Below, one piece after another: positions 16,116 to 25,038 of a DNA stretch of 64,000 bases (its first letter is position 1; each line of letters starts with the position of its first letter). Location: positions 62,001 to 126,000 of the forward strand of contig CAWIAN010000014.1 in the NCBI GenBank assembly GCA_963834135.1, written 5' to 3'. Position numbers and translations under genes: made by a program. The notes beneath the pieces are model-generated. The model had not been told where the DNA came from. It saw nothing but the letters and a program-made list of their open reading frames with translations, and did no database searches. The DNA comes from Bog-257 sp963834135. GTDB lineage: Bacteria > Acidobacteriota > Terriglobia > Terriglobales > Acidobacteriaceae.

Positions 16116-17288
16116 ATGCCCGATCAGCTTTTGGACAATCCGGTGGGGAAGCGGCCCGACCCTGACGTTGAAGCGAACGCTGGCGGTGGACCTGAGCCAG
16201 TCCCACAAGTCAGCATCAATCGCTCGACGGTTGCGGAATTGGAGCGGCGGCGGCTCATACATCTGCAAACCGCGGCTTTACTGATCCTGGCCAGCGGCGC
16301 GGTGCTGACTTTAATTTACCTGGGCAAGCTGATCCTGGTTGTTGTTCTGATCTCGATTCTGCTGGCATTCGTACTGGCACCCATCGTCGACGCGCTAGTG
16401 CAGTTCAATATCCCCCGGGCAGTGGGATCGCTGCTCGCGGTAGCGATGCTGGTGGGCGCGTTGGGTCTCGCCACTTACGCTTCCTACAGTCGCGCGTTGG
16501 AGTTCATGCACCAGCTGCCGCAATACAAGGCTAAGATTCAGGCTCTGGGCGCCAAGGTCCGGGAGCAGGCGGAGCAGATTGAGCGGACCACGGAAACAGT
16601 TCTTCCGGAGAATCCCGCCGACTCCAAGACTCTCACCGTAAAGCAGTCCAGTAGCTGGACGGATCTGGTGAGCAGGAATGCCAACGTGGTCTCCGAATTT
16701 GTCCTGGCGCTCACGTTCATCCCCTTCCTGGTTTTCTTCATGCTGAGCTGGCAGGACCACGTGCGCTCACAAACCGTGATGCTTTTCAGTATGGAGAACC
16801 GTAACTCGGCCTATGTGATGCTGGGCCTTATCGCGCGCATGATCCGTTCGTTCATCCTCGGCAACTTCATCATTGGAGTTTTCCTGAGTATCTGCAGCAT
16901 TGCCATCTTCGGTCTCATGGGCCTGCCGTACTTTTATTTCCTGGGCGTAATCAGCGGCTTTCTGAGTCTTATTCCCTATCTCGGCGTGCTGTTTGCCATT
17001 CTGCCGCCGCTGGTCGCCGACCTTGGGCATCTGACGCCGGGAGCAGCCGTGCTCATCATTGCCGCGGTGTTGGGACTGCACCTGGTTGCGATGAACGTGC
17101 TCTATCCCAAAATTCTCGGCAAGCGGCTGCAACTGAATCCCCTGGCGGTCACGCTGGCTCTGCTTTTCTGGGGATGGCTGTGGGGTGCCATGGGATTGAT
17201 ACTGGCCGTCCCCATTACGGGCGCCTTCAAGATTATTTGCGACCACATCGACCGCCTGCGGCCGTACGGGGCATGGCTCGGGGAGTAG
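16116..17288 (+). CDS. AI-2E family transporter (membrane permease), paralog 1
   Basis: 390 residues from the ATG at 16116. The upstream open frame overlaps ruvX and is unlikely to be translated. The protein has eight or so hydrophobic segments with the family hallmarks ILVVVLISILLAFVLAPIVD, a long periplasmic or cytoplasmic central stretch (about 115-200), and a conserved C-terminal half FLSLIPYLGVLFAILPPLVA and LNPLAVTLALLFWGWLWG. Members export AI-2 or act as ion or solute permeases, so the substrate is not assignable. A second paralog is at 59465-60574. It is divergent from ruvX with a 44-bp gap. Confidence 0.88.
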   Translation: MPDQLLDNPVGKRPDPDVEANAGGGPEPVPQVSINRSTVAELERRRLIHLQTAALLILASGAVLTLIYLGKLILVVVLISILLAFVLAPIVDALVQFNIPRAVGSLLAVAMLVGALGLATYASYSRALEFMHQLPQYKAKIQALGAKVREQAEQIERTTETVLPENPADSKTLTVKQSSSWTDLVSRNANVVSEFVLALTFIPFLVFFMLSWQDHVRSQTVMLFSMENRNSAYVMLGLIARMIRSFILGNFIIGVFLSICSIAIFGLMGLPYFYFLGVISGFLSLIPYLGVLFAILPPLVADLGHLTPGAAVLIIAAVLGLHLVAMNVLYPKILGKRLQLNPLAVTLALLFWGWLWGAMGLILAVPITGAFKIICDHIDRLRPYGAWLGE

Positions 17289-17290
17289 CA

Positions 17291-17395
17291 CGTGGCTCTT
17301 AGCGTTTAGCCATTCAGCTCTTAGCCATTCCAAGCTGCCGTCATTGTATAGCGTCAGGCCGGCCCGCTAAGAGCTAAAGCTACCGGCTAACGGCG
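17291..17395. repeat. Inverted low-complexity element built from TTAGC(T/C) heptamers
   Basis: The left half GGCTCTTAGCGTTTAGCC and AGCTCTTAGCC is mirrored on the right by GCTAAGAGCTAAAGC and CCGGCTAACGG, about 50 bp apart. The layout matches the elements at 20767-20915 and 37905-38042, though the heptamer differs. It fills the gap between the AI-2E permease gene and yggX. Confidence 0.6.
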
Positions 17396-17472
17396 ATTAC
17401 GGGCCTGTGATTAGCGCATCCCCGCCGCCTCCGCTAAAATCGATATTTCGCACTCATGCACAGGAGTCCTTC

Positions 17473-17745
17473 ATGGCACACATGGTGAAATGCGTTAAGC
17501 TCGGTCGCGAAGCGGAAGGTCTGGATGAACCGCCCTTCGATAACGAACTGGGGCAGAAGATCTACAACAACGTTTCAAAGCTCGCGTGGGAGCAGTGGCA
17601 GGAGCACATGAAAATGCTCCTCAACGAATACCGGCTGCAGCCCTGGAAGAAAGAGCATCAGGAATTCATCGTGCAGCAGATGGACGCCTACTTCTTCGGC
17701 GAGGGAGCCGAGAAGCCCAAGGAATACGTTCCTCCGACCCAGTAA
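17473..17745 (+). CDS. yggX: Fe(II)-trafficking / oxidative damage protection protein YggX
   Basis: 90 residues from the ATG at 17473 with AGGAG 6 bp upstream. The protein contains VKCVKLGREAEGLDEPPF, LGQKIYNNVSKLAWEQWQEH and MKMLLNEYRLQP, matching YggX, including the single conserved N-terminal Cys and the QWQxHxxMLINE-like core. YggX supports Fe-S cluster integrity under oxidative stress, from family knowledge. It is cytoplasmic. Together with IscX at 39133 and the DUF971 protein it points to iron handling, though these genes are not linked in one operon. Confidence 0.92.
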   Translation: MAHMVKCVKLGREAEGLDEPPFDNELGQKIYNNVSKLAWEQWQEHMKMLLNEYRLQPWKKEHQEFIVQQMDAYFFGEGAEKPKEYVPPTQ

Positions 17746-17760
17746 CCTGCGGGACTTCCA

Positions 17761-18381
17761 ATGATTTTGGCCATCGAAGGACCGAGTGCCGCCGGAAAGA
17801 CAACCTGGTGTCAAACCCACTGTGCCAACTCGTGGGTGCAAGAAGCCCCTTACCATATACCCGCGCCCGATCTGTACGCCGACCCGACTGAGGTCGGACA
17901 ATTCTGGGTCAAACACAACGCCGCGAGTTGGCAGCACGCTTTGGAACTCGAGCGCGAGCACGGCGTCGCGGTGTGTGACGGAGATCCCTTTCACCTTTAC
18001 TTTGCATGGTCGCTGTGGAAGGCGGGAGCCCTCGATGGCACCTTATTTGAAGTCGAGCGCAAGCTTTACACCGAAGCCTTCGAAGCTCGTCAGGTGGGAT
18101 TTGTCGATCTTGTTCTGTGGCTGGAGGCGCCGGACGACGAGCTACGTCGTCGAGCAAAGAACGACAACAATCGCCGCCGCAAACGGCACGAGATATATCT
18201 CTCTCTCGTACCTTGGATGAAGACATGGTTCGATGCGAGAGAGCGTCTGTTACCAGCGAGCGTCCTTCCGCTATGTACGGATCTTGGCCTTGAGCAGCTA
18301 CCCGCAGTGGCGCTGTCTCAGCGATATGACGTCGACGTCCTGGAAAAAATGATGGTGCTGCTCGAATCGACGACAGGCTGA
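17761..18381 (+). CDS. P-loop nucleoside/small-molecule kinase-like protein
   Basis: 206 residues starting 16 bp after yggX. The N-terminus MILAIEGPSAAGKTTWC is a Walker A motif. CDGDPFHLYFAWSLW is a D-x-D segment as in deoxynucleoside or thymidylate-type kinases. VDLVLWLEAPDDELRRRAKND with NRRRKRHEIY is a LID-like basic region. Overall resemblance is to AAA_18/thymidylate-kinase-like P-loop kinases. Phosphoacceptor unknown. It has no signal peptide. Cotranscription with yggX is plausible from spacing. Confidence 0.72.
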   Translation: MILAIEGPSAAGKTTWCQTHCANSWVQEAPYHIPAPDLYADPTEVGQFWVKHNAASWQHALELEREHGVAVCDGDPFHLYFAWSLWKAGALDGTLFEVERKLYTEAFEARQVGFVDLVLWLEAPDDELRRRAKNDNNRRRKRHEIYLSLVPWMKTWFDARERLLPASVLPLCTDLGLEQLPAVALSQRYDVDVLEKMMVLLESTTG

Positions 18382-18395
18382 CCTCCGCAACCGCT

Positions 18396-19734
18396 TTACT
18401 GCGAGATGTAAACTGCCCATCCTCGTGGCGCGGCCCAGAAATCCGCGTACCCCTCCGCTGACGTGGTCTTGTTCTGAGGACGTCCGTTATCCTGGCCGCC
18501 GTACGCCACCGGCTGGAACTGCACGTTACGCCACTGCGTCTGCACCGTGATCCCATTCCATGCGTTGCCGAGATTATTCAGCACGTAAACCAGCCCCGGC
18601 TGCGAGCCCGACCCGGTGCGCTGCATGATGTAGAGATTGTCGTCGGCGTAGAGCACTTGGGTCGCGCCGCCTGCATACTTTCTCATGCGCCGCAACCAAC
18701 GCAGCAATGCCATTCGGCGTGCCCGTCATCGCCAGGCCTGAGTTGTACCAGTCCATCCAGAAAACGCTGGGATAGCCTTCGTGCGAGAGGATGAAGCTGT
18801 AGGCCAGCAGCTTGTCGTTGTTGATGGCATTGTTCGGATCGCGAATGGTGTCGTGGTTGTCGACGAACGTAACCGCCTGCGACGGTGTGTCCTGAACAAC
18901 ACTTCCAGCGCCAGCAAGGTTGCTCAAGCTGTAGCCGTACGTATCGCATAACCCCTTCAACTCATAGTGCAGCGGAAAATCGAAGGCCGACACCGGATTG
19001 TCCATGAAGGTGTTGATCGACGTCAGCCAATCGTCGATTGTCCGCTCGCCATCCCAGCACTCGCCCACGCAGAAGGGATAAAAGCCCTCATCGCCCTTAT
19101 TCAGATAGCGCAGTTCGGCAATCGCTTTGACCATCCACGGCGCGTAGCCTTTCACGAAGTCGAAGCGAAAGCCGTCGAAGCCGATGGTCTCGACCAGCCA
19201 CTGCGCCATGTTGATGACTTCTTCGTAGACCTTGGGATTGCGATGGCAAAGATCGGGCATGTCGCCAAAGGTCATCTCGTCGAAGGTTTCGTAGGGTGAA
19301 GGATGAAAGCATTCCCAGGTGCGGGGAAACTTTCCGCTGGCGGGATTGAAGACTGTCCAGCGCGTGTTGCCGTCGATCGGGTTCAGCTCCTGTGCATCGC
19401 CACCGTTATTGTGATCGAGGACCAGGTCAGCATAGACCTGCATATTCGCGGTGTGCGCGGCATTGATCAGCGCTGTCAGCTCGGCCTGATTGCCGAACCA
19501 CGTCTTCGTGCGGCCCTTCTGATTGAAGTCGCCCAGATCGTAGTAATCGTAAGGGTCGTAGCCCATCGACGGGCCGCCCAGGTTTGCCGCCTTCGAGGCC
19601 GGCGGCAGCCACAGAGCGGTGAATCCGGCCTGCCGCAGCTCGGGGATTTTGCCGGTGAGGTAGGTCCACCACGTCCCGTCCTGCTGCTCCTGTTGCGGAC
19701 AATTCCAGTAGAAGGCCTGAAATAAGACTCCCAT
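18396..19734 (-). CDS. GH13 alpha-amylase, reading frame broken by one base
   Basis: About 446 residues across two frames. The (beta/alpha)8 barrel is intact: FQAFYWNCP at the start, GFRFDFVKG with the nucleophile Asp, CVGECWDG with the acid/base Glu, and FVDNHDT with the transition-state Asp. At AAHEK the frame needs KYAGGATQVLYADD but continues as KVCRRRD. One extra A/T in the TTT at 18679-18681 (plus strand) explains this, and the C-terminal beta-sandwich continues in the shifted frame to 18396. No signal peptide, so probably intracellular glycogen/maltodextrin breakdown. An indel error is more likely than decay because both parts are well conserved. Confidence 0.85.
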
Positions 19735-20025
19735 GATGCGCTCCTTCGGAAGGAATTAGAGGAGCATAGCGCAAAACGGAGCGTCCGAAGATGACAGTGC
19801 AGCGAAATTTGGATCGGCTGTCGGCTGTCGGCTGTCGGAAGGCTAACCTGCTTTATGGCTCTATCAACCCTTTCGCGATGAGGCAGACGTTCACATCCCA
19901 TGGAACCAGCCGCGAGGCGGCGACTGCGATGTGAGCCCGGGGCGCAAGCCCCGAGTCTACGGCCTAACAAGACGGTCGAGCCGCGGCAGCGGCGGCGACA
20001 TGTTCATAAAATTTCGGATGGAATT
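19735..20025. other. Intergenic region with heptamers and a GC palindrome
   Basis: 291 bases upstream of the amylase gene and downstream of the kinase gene. It contains the CGGCTGT repeats at 19815-19845 and a CGGGGC-GCAA-GCCCCG hairpin near 19938-19953. No gene is supported. Confidence 0.5.
19815..19845. repeat. CGGCTGT tandem heptamers
   Basis: Three consecutive copies of CGGCTGT in the gap between the amylase gene and the deoxynucleoside kinase gene. Same class of degenerate heptamer repeat as elsewhere in the window. Confidence 0.5.
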
Positions 20026-20694
20026 TTACGCGTTCGCGGCGTGCTCGTCCGAGCCCAACGGCAGGAAATACTGCGTGCCGCGGATCGGCTCGCTCACGCG
20101 CCGCAACAACGCCTGAAGGTCTTCGCTGCGCTCTACGAAATCGATCTCCGACGTGTTCACGATGAGCAGGTCCGACGAGGTGTAGTGGAAGAAGAAATGT
20201 TCGTAAGCCTTCACCACTTCCTCGAGATAATCGTCGCTGATCGCTTTCTCGCCAGGCGCGCCCTTCTTTTTCAAACGCTTCTTCAGCACCTCGGGCGTGG
20301 CCTGCAGGTAGATGACGAGGTCGGGCGTGGGTACGTTCTGCCGGAAGAGCTCGTAATACCGGTTGTAGACCTCGAGCTCGACGTCGCCGAGATTCAAACA
20401 GGCGAATAGCTTGTCCTTCTCGAAGATGTAATCGGCAACGTACGTCTTATTCGGATTGTGCTTGGGGTCGAGCGCGCCAAGTTGTTCGTAACGGGCAATC
20501 AAGAACGCAAACTGCGCCTGAAAGGCCGCGCCCGCCTGTCCCTGGTAAAACGGCTTGAGAAAGGGATTATTTTCGGGCTCGCTGATGCGCTGCGCGTGCA
20601 GGGTTTCGGCAATCACCTGGCAGAGCGTGCTCTTGCCGACTCGGATGGGGCCCTCGACTGCGATATACCGGGGTGGTTCGAAGAGGTTCGCCAT
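20026..20694 (-). CDS. Deoxynucleoside kinase (dGK/dAK-like)
   Basis: 222 residues from the ATG at 20694. The open frame extends upstream to 20916, but only through repeat sequence. Walker A is GPIRVGKS (15-22). YVADYIFEKDKLFACL is the acidic/aromatic nucleoside-binding motif of bacterial deoxynucleoside kinases. The LID is KKRLKKKGAPGEK, and LLIVNTSEIDFV follows. It phosphorylates deoxynucleosides at the 5' position for dNTP salvage in the cytoplasm. It is divergent from the polysaccharide deacetylase across an inverted repeat element. Confidence 0.88.
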   Translation of the reverse strand: MANLFEPPRYIAVEGPIRVGKSTLCQVIAETLHAQRISEPENNPFLKPFYQGQAGAAFQAQFAFLIARYEQLGALDPKHNPNKTYVADYIFEKDKLFACLNLGDVELEVYNRYYELFRQNVPTPDLVIYLQATPEVLKKRLKKKGAPGEKAISDDYLEEVVKAYEHFFFHYTSSDLLIVNTSEIDFVERSEDLQALLRRVSEPIRGTQYFLPLGSDEHAANA

Positions 20695-20766
20695 GGTCGG
20701 AGAAAGGCTACGATTCGCAGAATATCTTGCCCGGGCGTCCATGGCAATTACCTGATCGTGAAAAGA

Positions 20767-20915
20767 CGCTTTTCGCTGTTCGCTCCTCGCTTTTCGCCAG
20801 ATGAGGACCGGGAAAATGCCTTCCTGACTCTGACAGGAGGAACATCCCGATTCAAAGTGATAAGCATGCGTTGTGTTCTGGCGAACAGCGAAAGGCGAAT
20901 GGCGAAGAGCGATCA
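20767..20915. repeat. Inverted repeat element between divergent kinase and deacetylase genes
   Basis: The left arm CTTTTCGCTGTTCGC (20769-20783, extended by CTCCTCGCTTTTCGCC) is complementary to the right arm GCGAACAGCGAAAG (20881-20894, extended by GCGAATGGCGAAGAGCG). About 80 bp of unique sequence lie between them. The divergent promoters must lie in or beside it. It also accounts for the spurious upstream extensions of both neighbouring frames. Confidence 0.7.
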
Positions 20916-20932
20916 ACGGCTACAATCAATAC

Positions 20933-21661
20933 GTGCTCCCGGAAATTCTAGGCGCTGCCGGCGTCGCCGGCCTGGCGACATGGGCGGGTTTTCAGACCAT
21001 GTGGCCCACCTCGCAGGTCTATGGCCGCACATTCACGGGCGTTCAACCCGGCTCGCGACTCTTGGCCCTTACCTTCGACGATGGCCCGAACGATCCCTGG
21101 ACTCCTCGCCTGTTGGAAGTCCTGGACCGTCACCAGGTGAAGGCGACGTTTTTCCTGATCGGCAAGTTCGTCAAGCAGCGCCCGGACATTGCGCAGGCGG
21201 TGGTAGAAGCTGGGCATGCAATCGGCATCCACACCTGGGACCATCCCAATCTCATCTTCTGCTCCTCGGCCGAGGTTCGGCGACAGTTGCAACAGACACA
21301 CCAGGCAATCCTCGATGCGACCGGCATTGAACCCAATCTTTTCCGGCCACCGTTTGGGGGACGACGACCTGCGTCTCTGAGGGTGGCTCGCTCGCTCGGG
21401 CTGCAGACCGTGATGTGGAATGTGACCTGTAGGGACTGGACGTCGAGGTCAACGGACGAGATTGTCGCGCTGGCGGAGCGCCAGATCCACGGCGGTAATG
21501 TGATCCTGCTGCACGACGGAGAATTCCACCGCATCGGTGTCGATCGCAGCCGCAGCGTCGAAGCCGCCGACCGCATCCTGACCCGCTACCGGGGCGAAGG
21601 ATTCCAGTTCATTACCATCCCGGAAATGATGGAACGGCAGCAACTAGCAATTGGCAGCTAG
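20933..21661 (+). CDS. Polysaccharide deacetylase (NodB domain)
   Basis: 242 residues from the GTG at 20933 (VLPEILGAAGVAGLATWAGF, a short hydrophobic N-terminus). The frame before it is repeat DNA. NodB motifs are present: LTFDDGPN (catalytic Asp and metal Asp), IGIHTWDHPNL (the HxxxH metal pair), RPPFGG, and the C-terminal ILLHDGE. This carbohydrate esterase family 4 enzyme removes N-acetyl groups from peptidoglycan or chitin-like polymers in the envelope. The last residues (QQLAIGS) are encoded by a CTAGCAA-type repeat that continues past the stop codon. Confidence 0.9.
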   Translation: MLPEILGAAGVAGLATWAGFQTMWPTSQVYGRTFTGVQPGSRLLALTFDDGPNDPWTPRLLEVLDRHQVKATFFLIGKFVKQRPDIAQAVVEAGHAIGIHTWDHPNLIFCSSAEVRRQLQQTHQAILDATGIEPNLFRPPFGGRRPASLRVARSLGLQTVMWNVTCRDWTSRSTDEIVALAERQIHGGNVILLHDGEFHRIGVDRSRSVEAADRILTRYRGEGFQFITIPEMMERQQLAIGS

Positions 21662-21793
21662 CAACTGGTGCGACATACACAGGGCCGACGCTAACGCCCG
21701 CGCCCCGTGGTTCAACTCTTCGAAGATATTTCCAAACGCTCGCGGCTCCTGGTCCGTCTTAGCTGATGAGACGGTGATGGACGCCATCGAATA

Positions 21794-22354
21794 ATGCCAC
21801 CGCAGCCAATGAGTTCCGTATGGGTATGGCAGGAGACGAGCAAAGTGCTGGAAAGCACTGACGGCTTGGCAAATTTGGAATCGTTAGTGCATCAGCATTC
21901 CCGCTTCATCTTCAAGGTCGCTTACGGAGTGGTGCGCAACCCTCACGAAGCTGAGGATGTGGTGCAGGAAGTGTTCCTGCGGGTACACAGCAAGGGGACA
22001 AAGGGCGTAGCGGATATGCGGGCATGGCTGGCGACACTGGCCTTTCGCATGGCGATTGATCGGATTCGGCAGCCGCGAGCTGACGAACTGGGGGACCTGG
22101 AACCGCACAGCGAGGAACCCGATGCCGAGCATGTGGCGATCGATCGCCAACGTGTGGGTGTTGTGGAAAGGCTCATCGCGGCGCTGCCCGATGAGCTTCG
22201 CTATCCCCTGGTGCTTTCCGCGATGGAAGAGTTGACCTCGCCGCAAATCGCCCAGGTCCTGGGTATCTCAGAAGCCGCTGTTCGCGGCCGCATCTTCCGG
22301 GCTCGGCAAATTCTCAAAGACAAACTGACAGCAGTAGCGGAAAAGATGTCATGA
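21794..22354 (+). CDS. ECF-type RNA polymerase sigma factor
   Basis: 186 residues. Region 2 is HQHSRFIFKVAYGVVRNPHEAEDVVQEVFLRV, with the DVVQE signature, then MRAWLATLAFRMAIDRIR. Region 4 is LPDELRYPLVLSAMEELTSPQIAQVLGISEAAVRGRIFRARQ. No region 1.1 or 3 is present, so this is an ECF member. The stop overlaps the start of the next gene by four bases, and the following membrane protein is probably its anti-sigma factor. An internal ATG five codons in is an alternative start. Confidence 0.92.
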   Translation: MPPQPMSSVWVWQETSKVLESTDGLANLESLVHQHSRFIFKVAYGVVRNPHEAEDVVQEVFLRVHSKGTKGVADMRAWLATLAFRMAIDRIRQPRADELGDLEPHSEEPDAEHVAIDRQRVGVVERLIAALPDELRYPLVLSAMEELTSPQIAQVLGISEAAVRGRIFRARQILKDKLTAVAEKMS

Positions 22355-22917
22355 AAACTGGCGACGAGTTTGAAGAAATCTTGAGCGATGCGCTAGCCGA
22401 GTATCGCGAGGCTGAAGCGCTGGCCGGATTGGAAGCTCGAGTACTGTTGCGGCTCCAAGACCGGGCCCGCAGCAGCAGAGCGTGGTTGACCTGGAGTTTT
22501 GCCACAGCGCTGCTGATCGCGCTCGTTGCACTCGCGGTTTGGTTGGTGCCGAAGACGCCCGAAAAGGAACAGCTACGGCAGCAGTCCGGCCTGCAGCCAC
22601 GGAAAGCGCCTTCGATCGCCGAAACTAAGGCTGCGGTACCGACAAAACCAATGGCGCAGTTACCGCAGATGACTCATCGAGAGCGGCGTAAAAGCGTTAC
22701 GGCGAACAGTGCGGCCGTCCGGGCAGCACCCGTGATCCGAGAGCAGTTTCCATCGCCCGCGCCCTTGAGCCCCGACGAGCGCGCGCTTCTGTTGCTGGCG
22801 CAAACCAATCCGCAGGTTTTGAAAACCACCACCAAGCGCGATGCGGAGATCGACATCGCGCCCATCAAGATCGAGCCGCTGGCGCAGGAAATCGCCGGCG
22901 CTGAAGGAGAGAACTGA
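22351..22917 (+). CDS. Probable membrane anti-sigma factor
   Basis: 188 residues overlapping the sigma gene by ATGA. The cytoplasmic N-terminus is acidic and helical (EFEEILSDALAEYREAEALAGLEARVL). There is one transmembrane segment at about 50-68 (FATALLIALVALAVWLV). The periplasmic part is Gln/Ala/Pro-rich and ends in EIDIAPIKIEPLAQE. No zinc (HxxxCxxC) motif, so it is not a ZAS-type anti-sigma. The assignment is from topology and position between an ECF sigma gene and a secreted protein. Acidobacterial operons of this layout are common. Confidence 0.65.
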   Translation: MKTGDEFEEILSDALAEYREAEALAGLEARVLLRLQDRARSSRAWLTWSFATALLIALVALAVWLVPKTPEKEQLRQQSGLQPRKAPSIAETKAAVPTKPMAQLPQMTHRERRKSVTANSAAVRAAPVIREQFPSPAPLSPDERALLLLAQTNPQVLKTTTKRDAEIDIAPIKIEPLAQEIAGAEGEN

Positions 22918-23465
22918 TGCGTGTCCAACGGTATGTCTTCATGCTTGCGGCCCTGGTAATCATCGCTGCGCAGCCCTTGCTTTCGCAAGTGACCGACAAC
23001 AAGTCGGAAGCCGGGGCAAAAAGTTCCTGGCAACAACCGAAACATCACTACAAGCTTAACTTCGTACTCAAAGAGACAGATGGTGGCAATGTTATCAATC
23101 AGCGTTCCTTCACGCTGGGAATTGGGGCTTCTGCGGTACGGGACTCCGATCGCGCCAGCTTGCGTGCCGGCACACGAATTCCGCTCCCCGGTGAGAAGGG
23201 AATCGATTATGTCGACATGGGAATGGATATCGATGTGTATAACGCTGTCGAAGGTCCGGAGGGCTTACAAATGCACGTAGACACCGAAATATCCAGCCCG
23301 GCGACGGAGCCAGCTCCCAGTACCGGAGCAACGGCGATTCGGCAGATAAGGGCGCGCTCTGCCGTGTTGGCGCGAGTGAGTAAGTCAACCCTGGTATTTA
23401 GCGCCGACGATCCGGCCAGCAAGCATAGGTTTGAGTTGGATGTCACGCCGACGCAATTGGACTAA
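22917..23465 (+). CDS. Secreted hypothetical protein of the sigma operon
   Basis: 182 residues. The start overlaps the preceding stop by one base. A clear signal peptide (MRVQRYVFMLAALVIIAAQP, cleavage near LLSQ) is followed by a beta-rich domain: HHYKLNFVLKETDGGNVINQRSF, GEKGIDYVDMGMDIDV, and a C-terminal STLVFSADDPASKHRFELDVT. No cysteine and no catalytic motif. Possibly the envelope sensor or target of the ECF pathway, inferred only from operon position. I do not recognise the family. Confidence 0.72.
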   Translation: MRVQRYVFMLAALVIIAAQPLLSQVTDNKSEAGAKSSWQQPKHHYKLNFVLKETDGGNVINQRSFTLGIGASAVRDSDRASLRAGTRIPLPGEKGIDYVDMGMDIDVYNAVEGPEGLQMHVDTEISSPATEPAPSTGATAIRQIRARSAVLARVSKSTLVFSADDPASKHRFELDVTPTQLD

Positions 23466-23556
23466 AGCAGCGAGCGTGGCGGCGGCCCGCACCCGAACTA
23501 GCACTCTAGGTTCGCGTCTCCTTTCGGGTCATCTTGGGAGAGCGATATCGACAGCG

Positions 23557-24853
23557 CTATAGAAGCGCCAGCGCTTCCCGGGCTGCAGCTAGCGTGTCGT
23601 CGAGGTCGCCTTGGGTGTGCGCAACGCTGAGGAAGGCCGCCTCGAACTGTGACGGCGGCAGCCACACGCCAGCGTCCATCATGGCGCCGTGGAAGCGGCC
23701 GAACTTCACCGTGTCGCAGGTCGAGGCGCTCTCCCAATCGGTGACTCGCTTGTCGGTGAAGAAAAACGTGAACATCGAGCCCACGCGGTTCGCCGTCATC
23801 GCAAGACCAGCTTCCTTCGCTGAAGTCAATATTCCGGCAACCAGTTTGCCCGACATCTCGTCGAGCTGCCGGTAGAACGGCTCGCGATTGGCCTTGAGCT
23901 GGCACAGCGTCGCGATACCCGCCGCCATGGCCAGCGGATTGCCGCTCAAGGTTCCCGCTTGGTACACGGGGCCGACCGGAGCGACCATGTCCATCAGCTT
24001 CGCCGCTCCGCCGTAAGCGCCGACCGGGAGGCCTCCGCCAATGATCTTTCCCAAGCGTAGTGAGATCGGGCTTGATGTTGTAGAGCTCCGAAGCACCGCC
24101 GAAGGCCACGCGGAAACCCGTCATTACCTCGTCAAAGATGAGAACAGCCCCGTCCCTTGCAGTAATCTCGCGCAGAGCTTGTAGATAGCCGTGCTGCGGC
24201 GGGACGCATCCCATGTTGCCGACGACGGGCTCGACGATGACGCAAGCAATCTGGTCCTTGAACTTGCTGAAGGCGGCTTCGACTGCACTTACGTTGTTGT
24301 AGGGCAGCGCCAATGTGAACTCGACGAATTCTTCTGGCACGCCGGCCGATCCGGGAATGCCGAGGGTCGCGACACCCGAGCCCGCCTTCACCAGCAGCGC
24401 GTCGCTATGACCGTGATAGCAGCCCTCAAACTTCACGATCATCTTGCGGCCCGTGGCGGCGCGCGCTAATCGGATCGCCGACATCGTCGCCTCCGTTCCG
24501 GAGCTGACGAAGCGAACCTTCTCGATTGAGGGAAACGCCTCGATCACTAATGCGGCAAGCTCGGCTTCGGTTGGCGTGGACGCTCCGAAGCTCGTACCGT
24601 TGCGCGCGGCTTGAATGATCGCTTCAATAACCGAGGGTTCGGCGTGGCCAAGGATAAGCGGCCCCCACGAACCCACGTAGTCGATGTATTGATTGCCGTC
24701 GGCATCCCAAACATGCGTGCCTTCGCCACGAACCAGGAACGGCGGCTCGCTGCCGACCGATCGGAAAGCCCGAACGGGAGAGTTCACTCCACCCGGGAAG
24801 AGTTGTTCCGCTCGCTTTTGCAAGCCACGGGATTGGTTAAGAGTGCGGGACAT
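23557..24853 (-). CDS. hemL: Glutamate-1-semialdehyde 2,1-aminomutase, frameshifted
   Basis: About 431 residues in two frames. The N-terminal part carries LFPGGVNSPVRAFRSVG, SSGTEATMSAIRLARAATG and FDEVMTGFRVAFGG. The C-terminal frame resumes at the PLP-lysine motif TLGK-IIGGGLPVGAYGG and runs through YQAGTLSGNPLAMAAG to 23557. One extra base in the TTTCCC run (24047-24052, plus strand) breaks the frame. The unshifted frame reads nonsense to 23498. HemL makes 5-aminolevulinate from glutamate-1-semialdehyde in the C5 haem pathway. Because it is usually indispensable, a sequencing indel is the likely cause. Confidence 0.9.
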
Positions 24854-25038
24854 ACAGACACCTTTCGCTAGCCGCTTTCCTTCGTCTTCCAGCCGGTCGG
24901 CTCAAATAAGGGAGTGTATCAGCCGAACGCACGGAAGCTTGTGAGACCGGTCACAACGCCGGAACGGCAGAGCCATTCGGTGCGAAGGCGCGATTTGGAG
25001 TATCCTTTGCAGCATCGCTTTTGCAGGGAGAGAACCGA

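Noticed and set aside
18396..19734. Calling amylase, hemL, RND and hlyD true pseudogenes
   Set aside because: Each break is one base, often in a homopolymer, with conserved protein on both sides. hemL loss would block haem synthesis, so a sequence error is the simpler reading.
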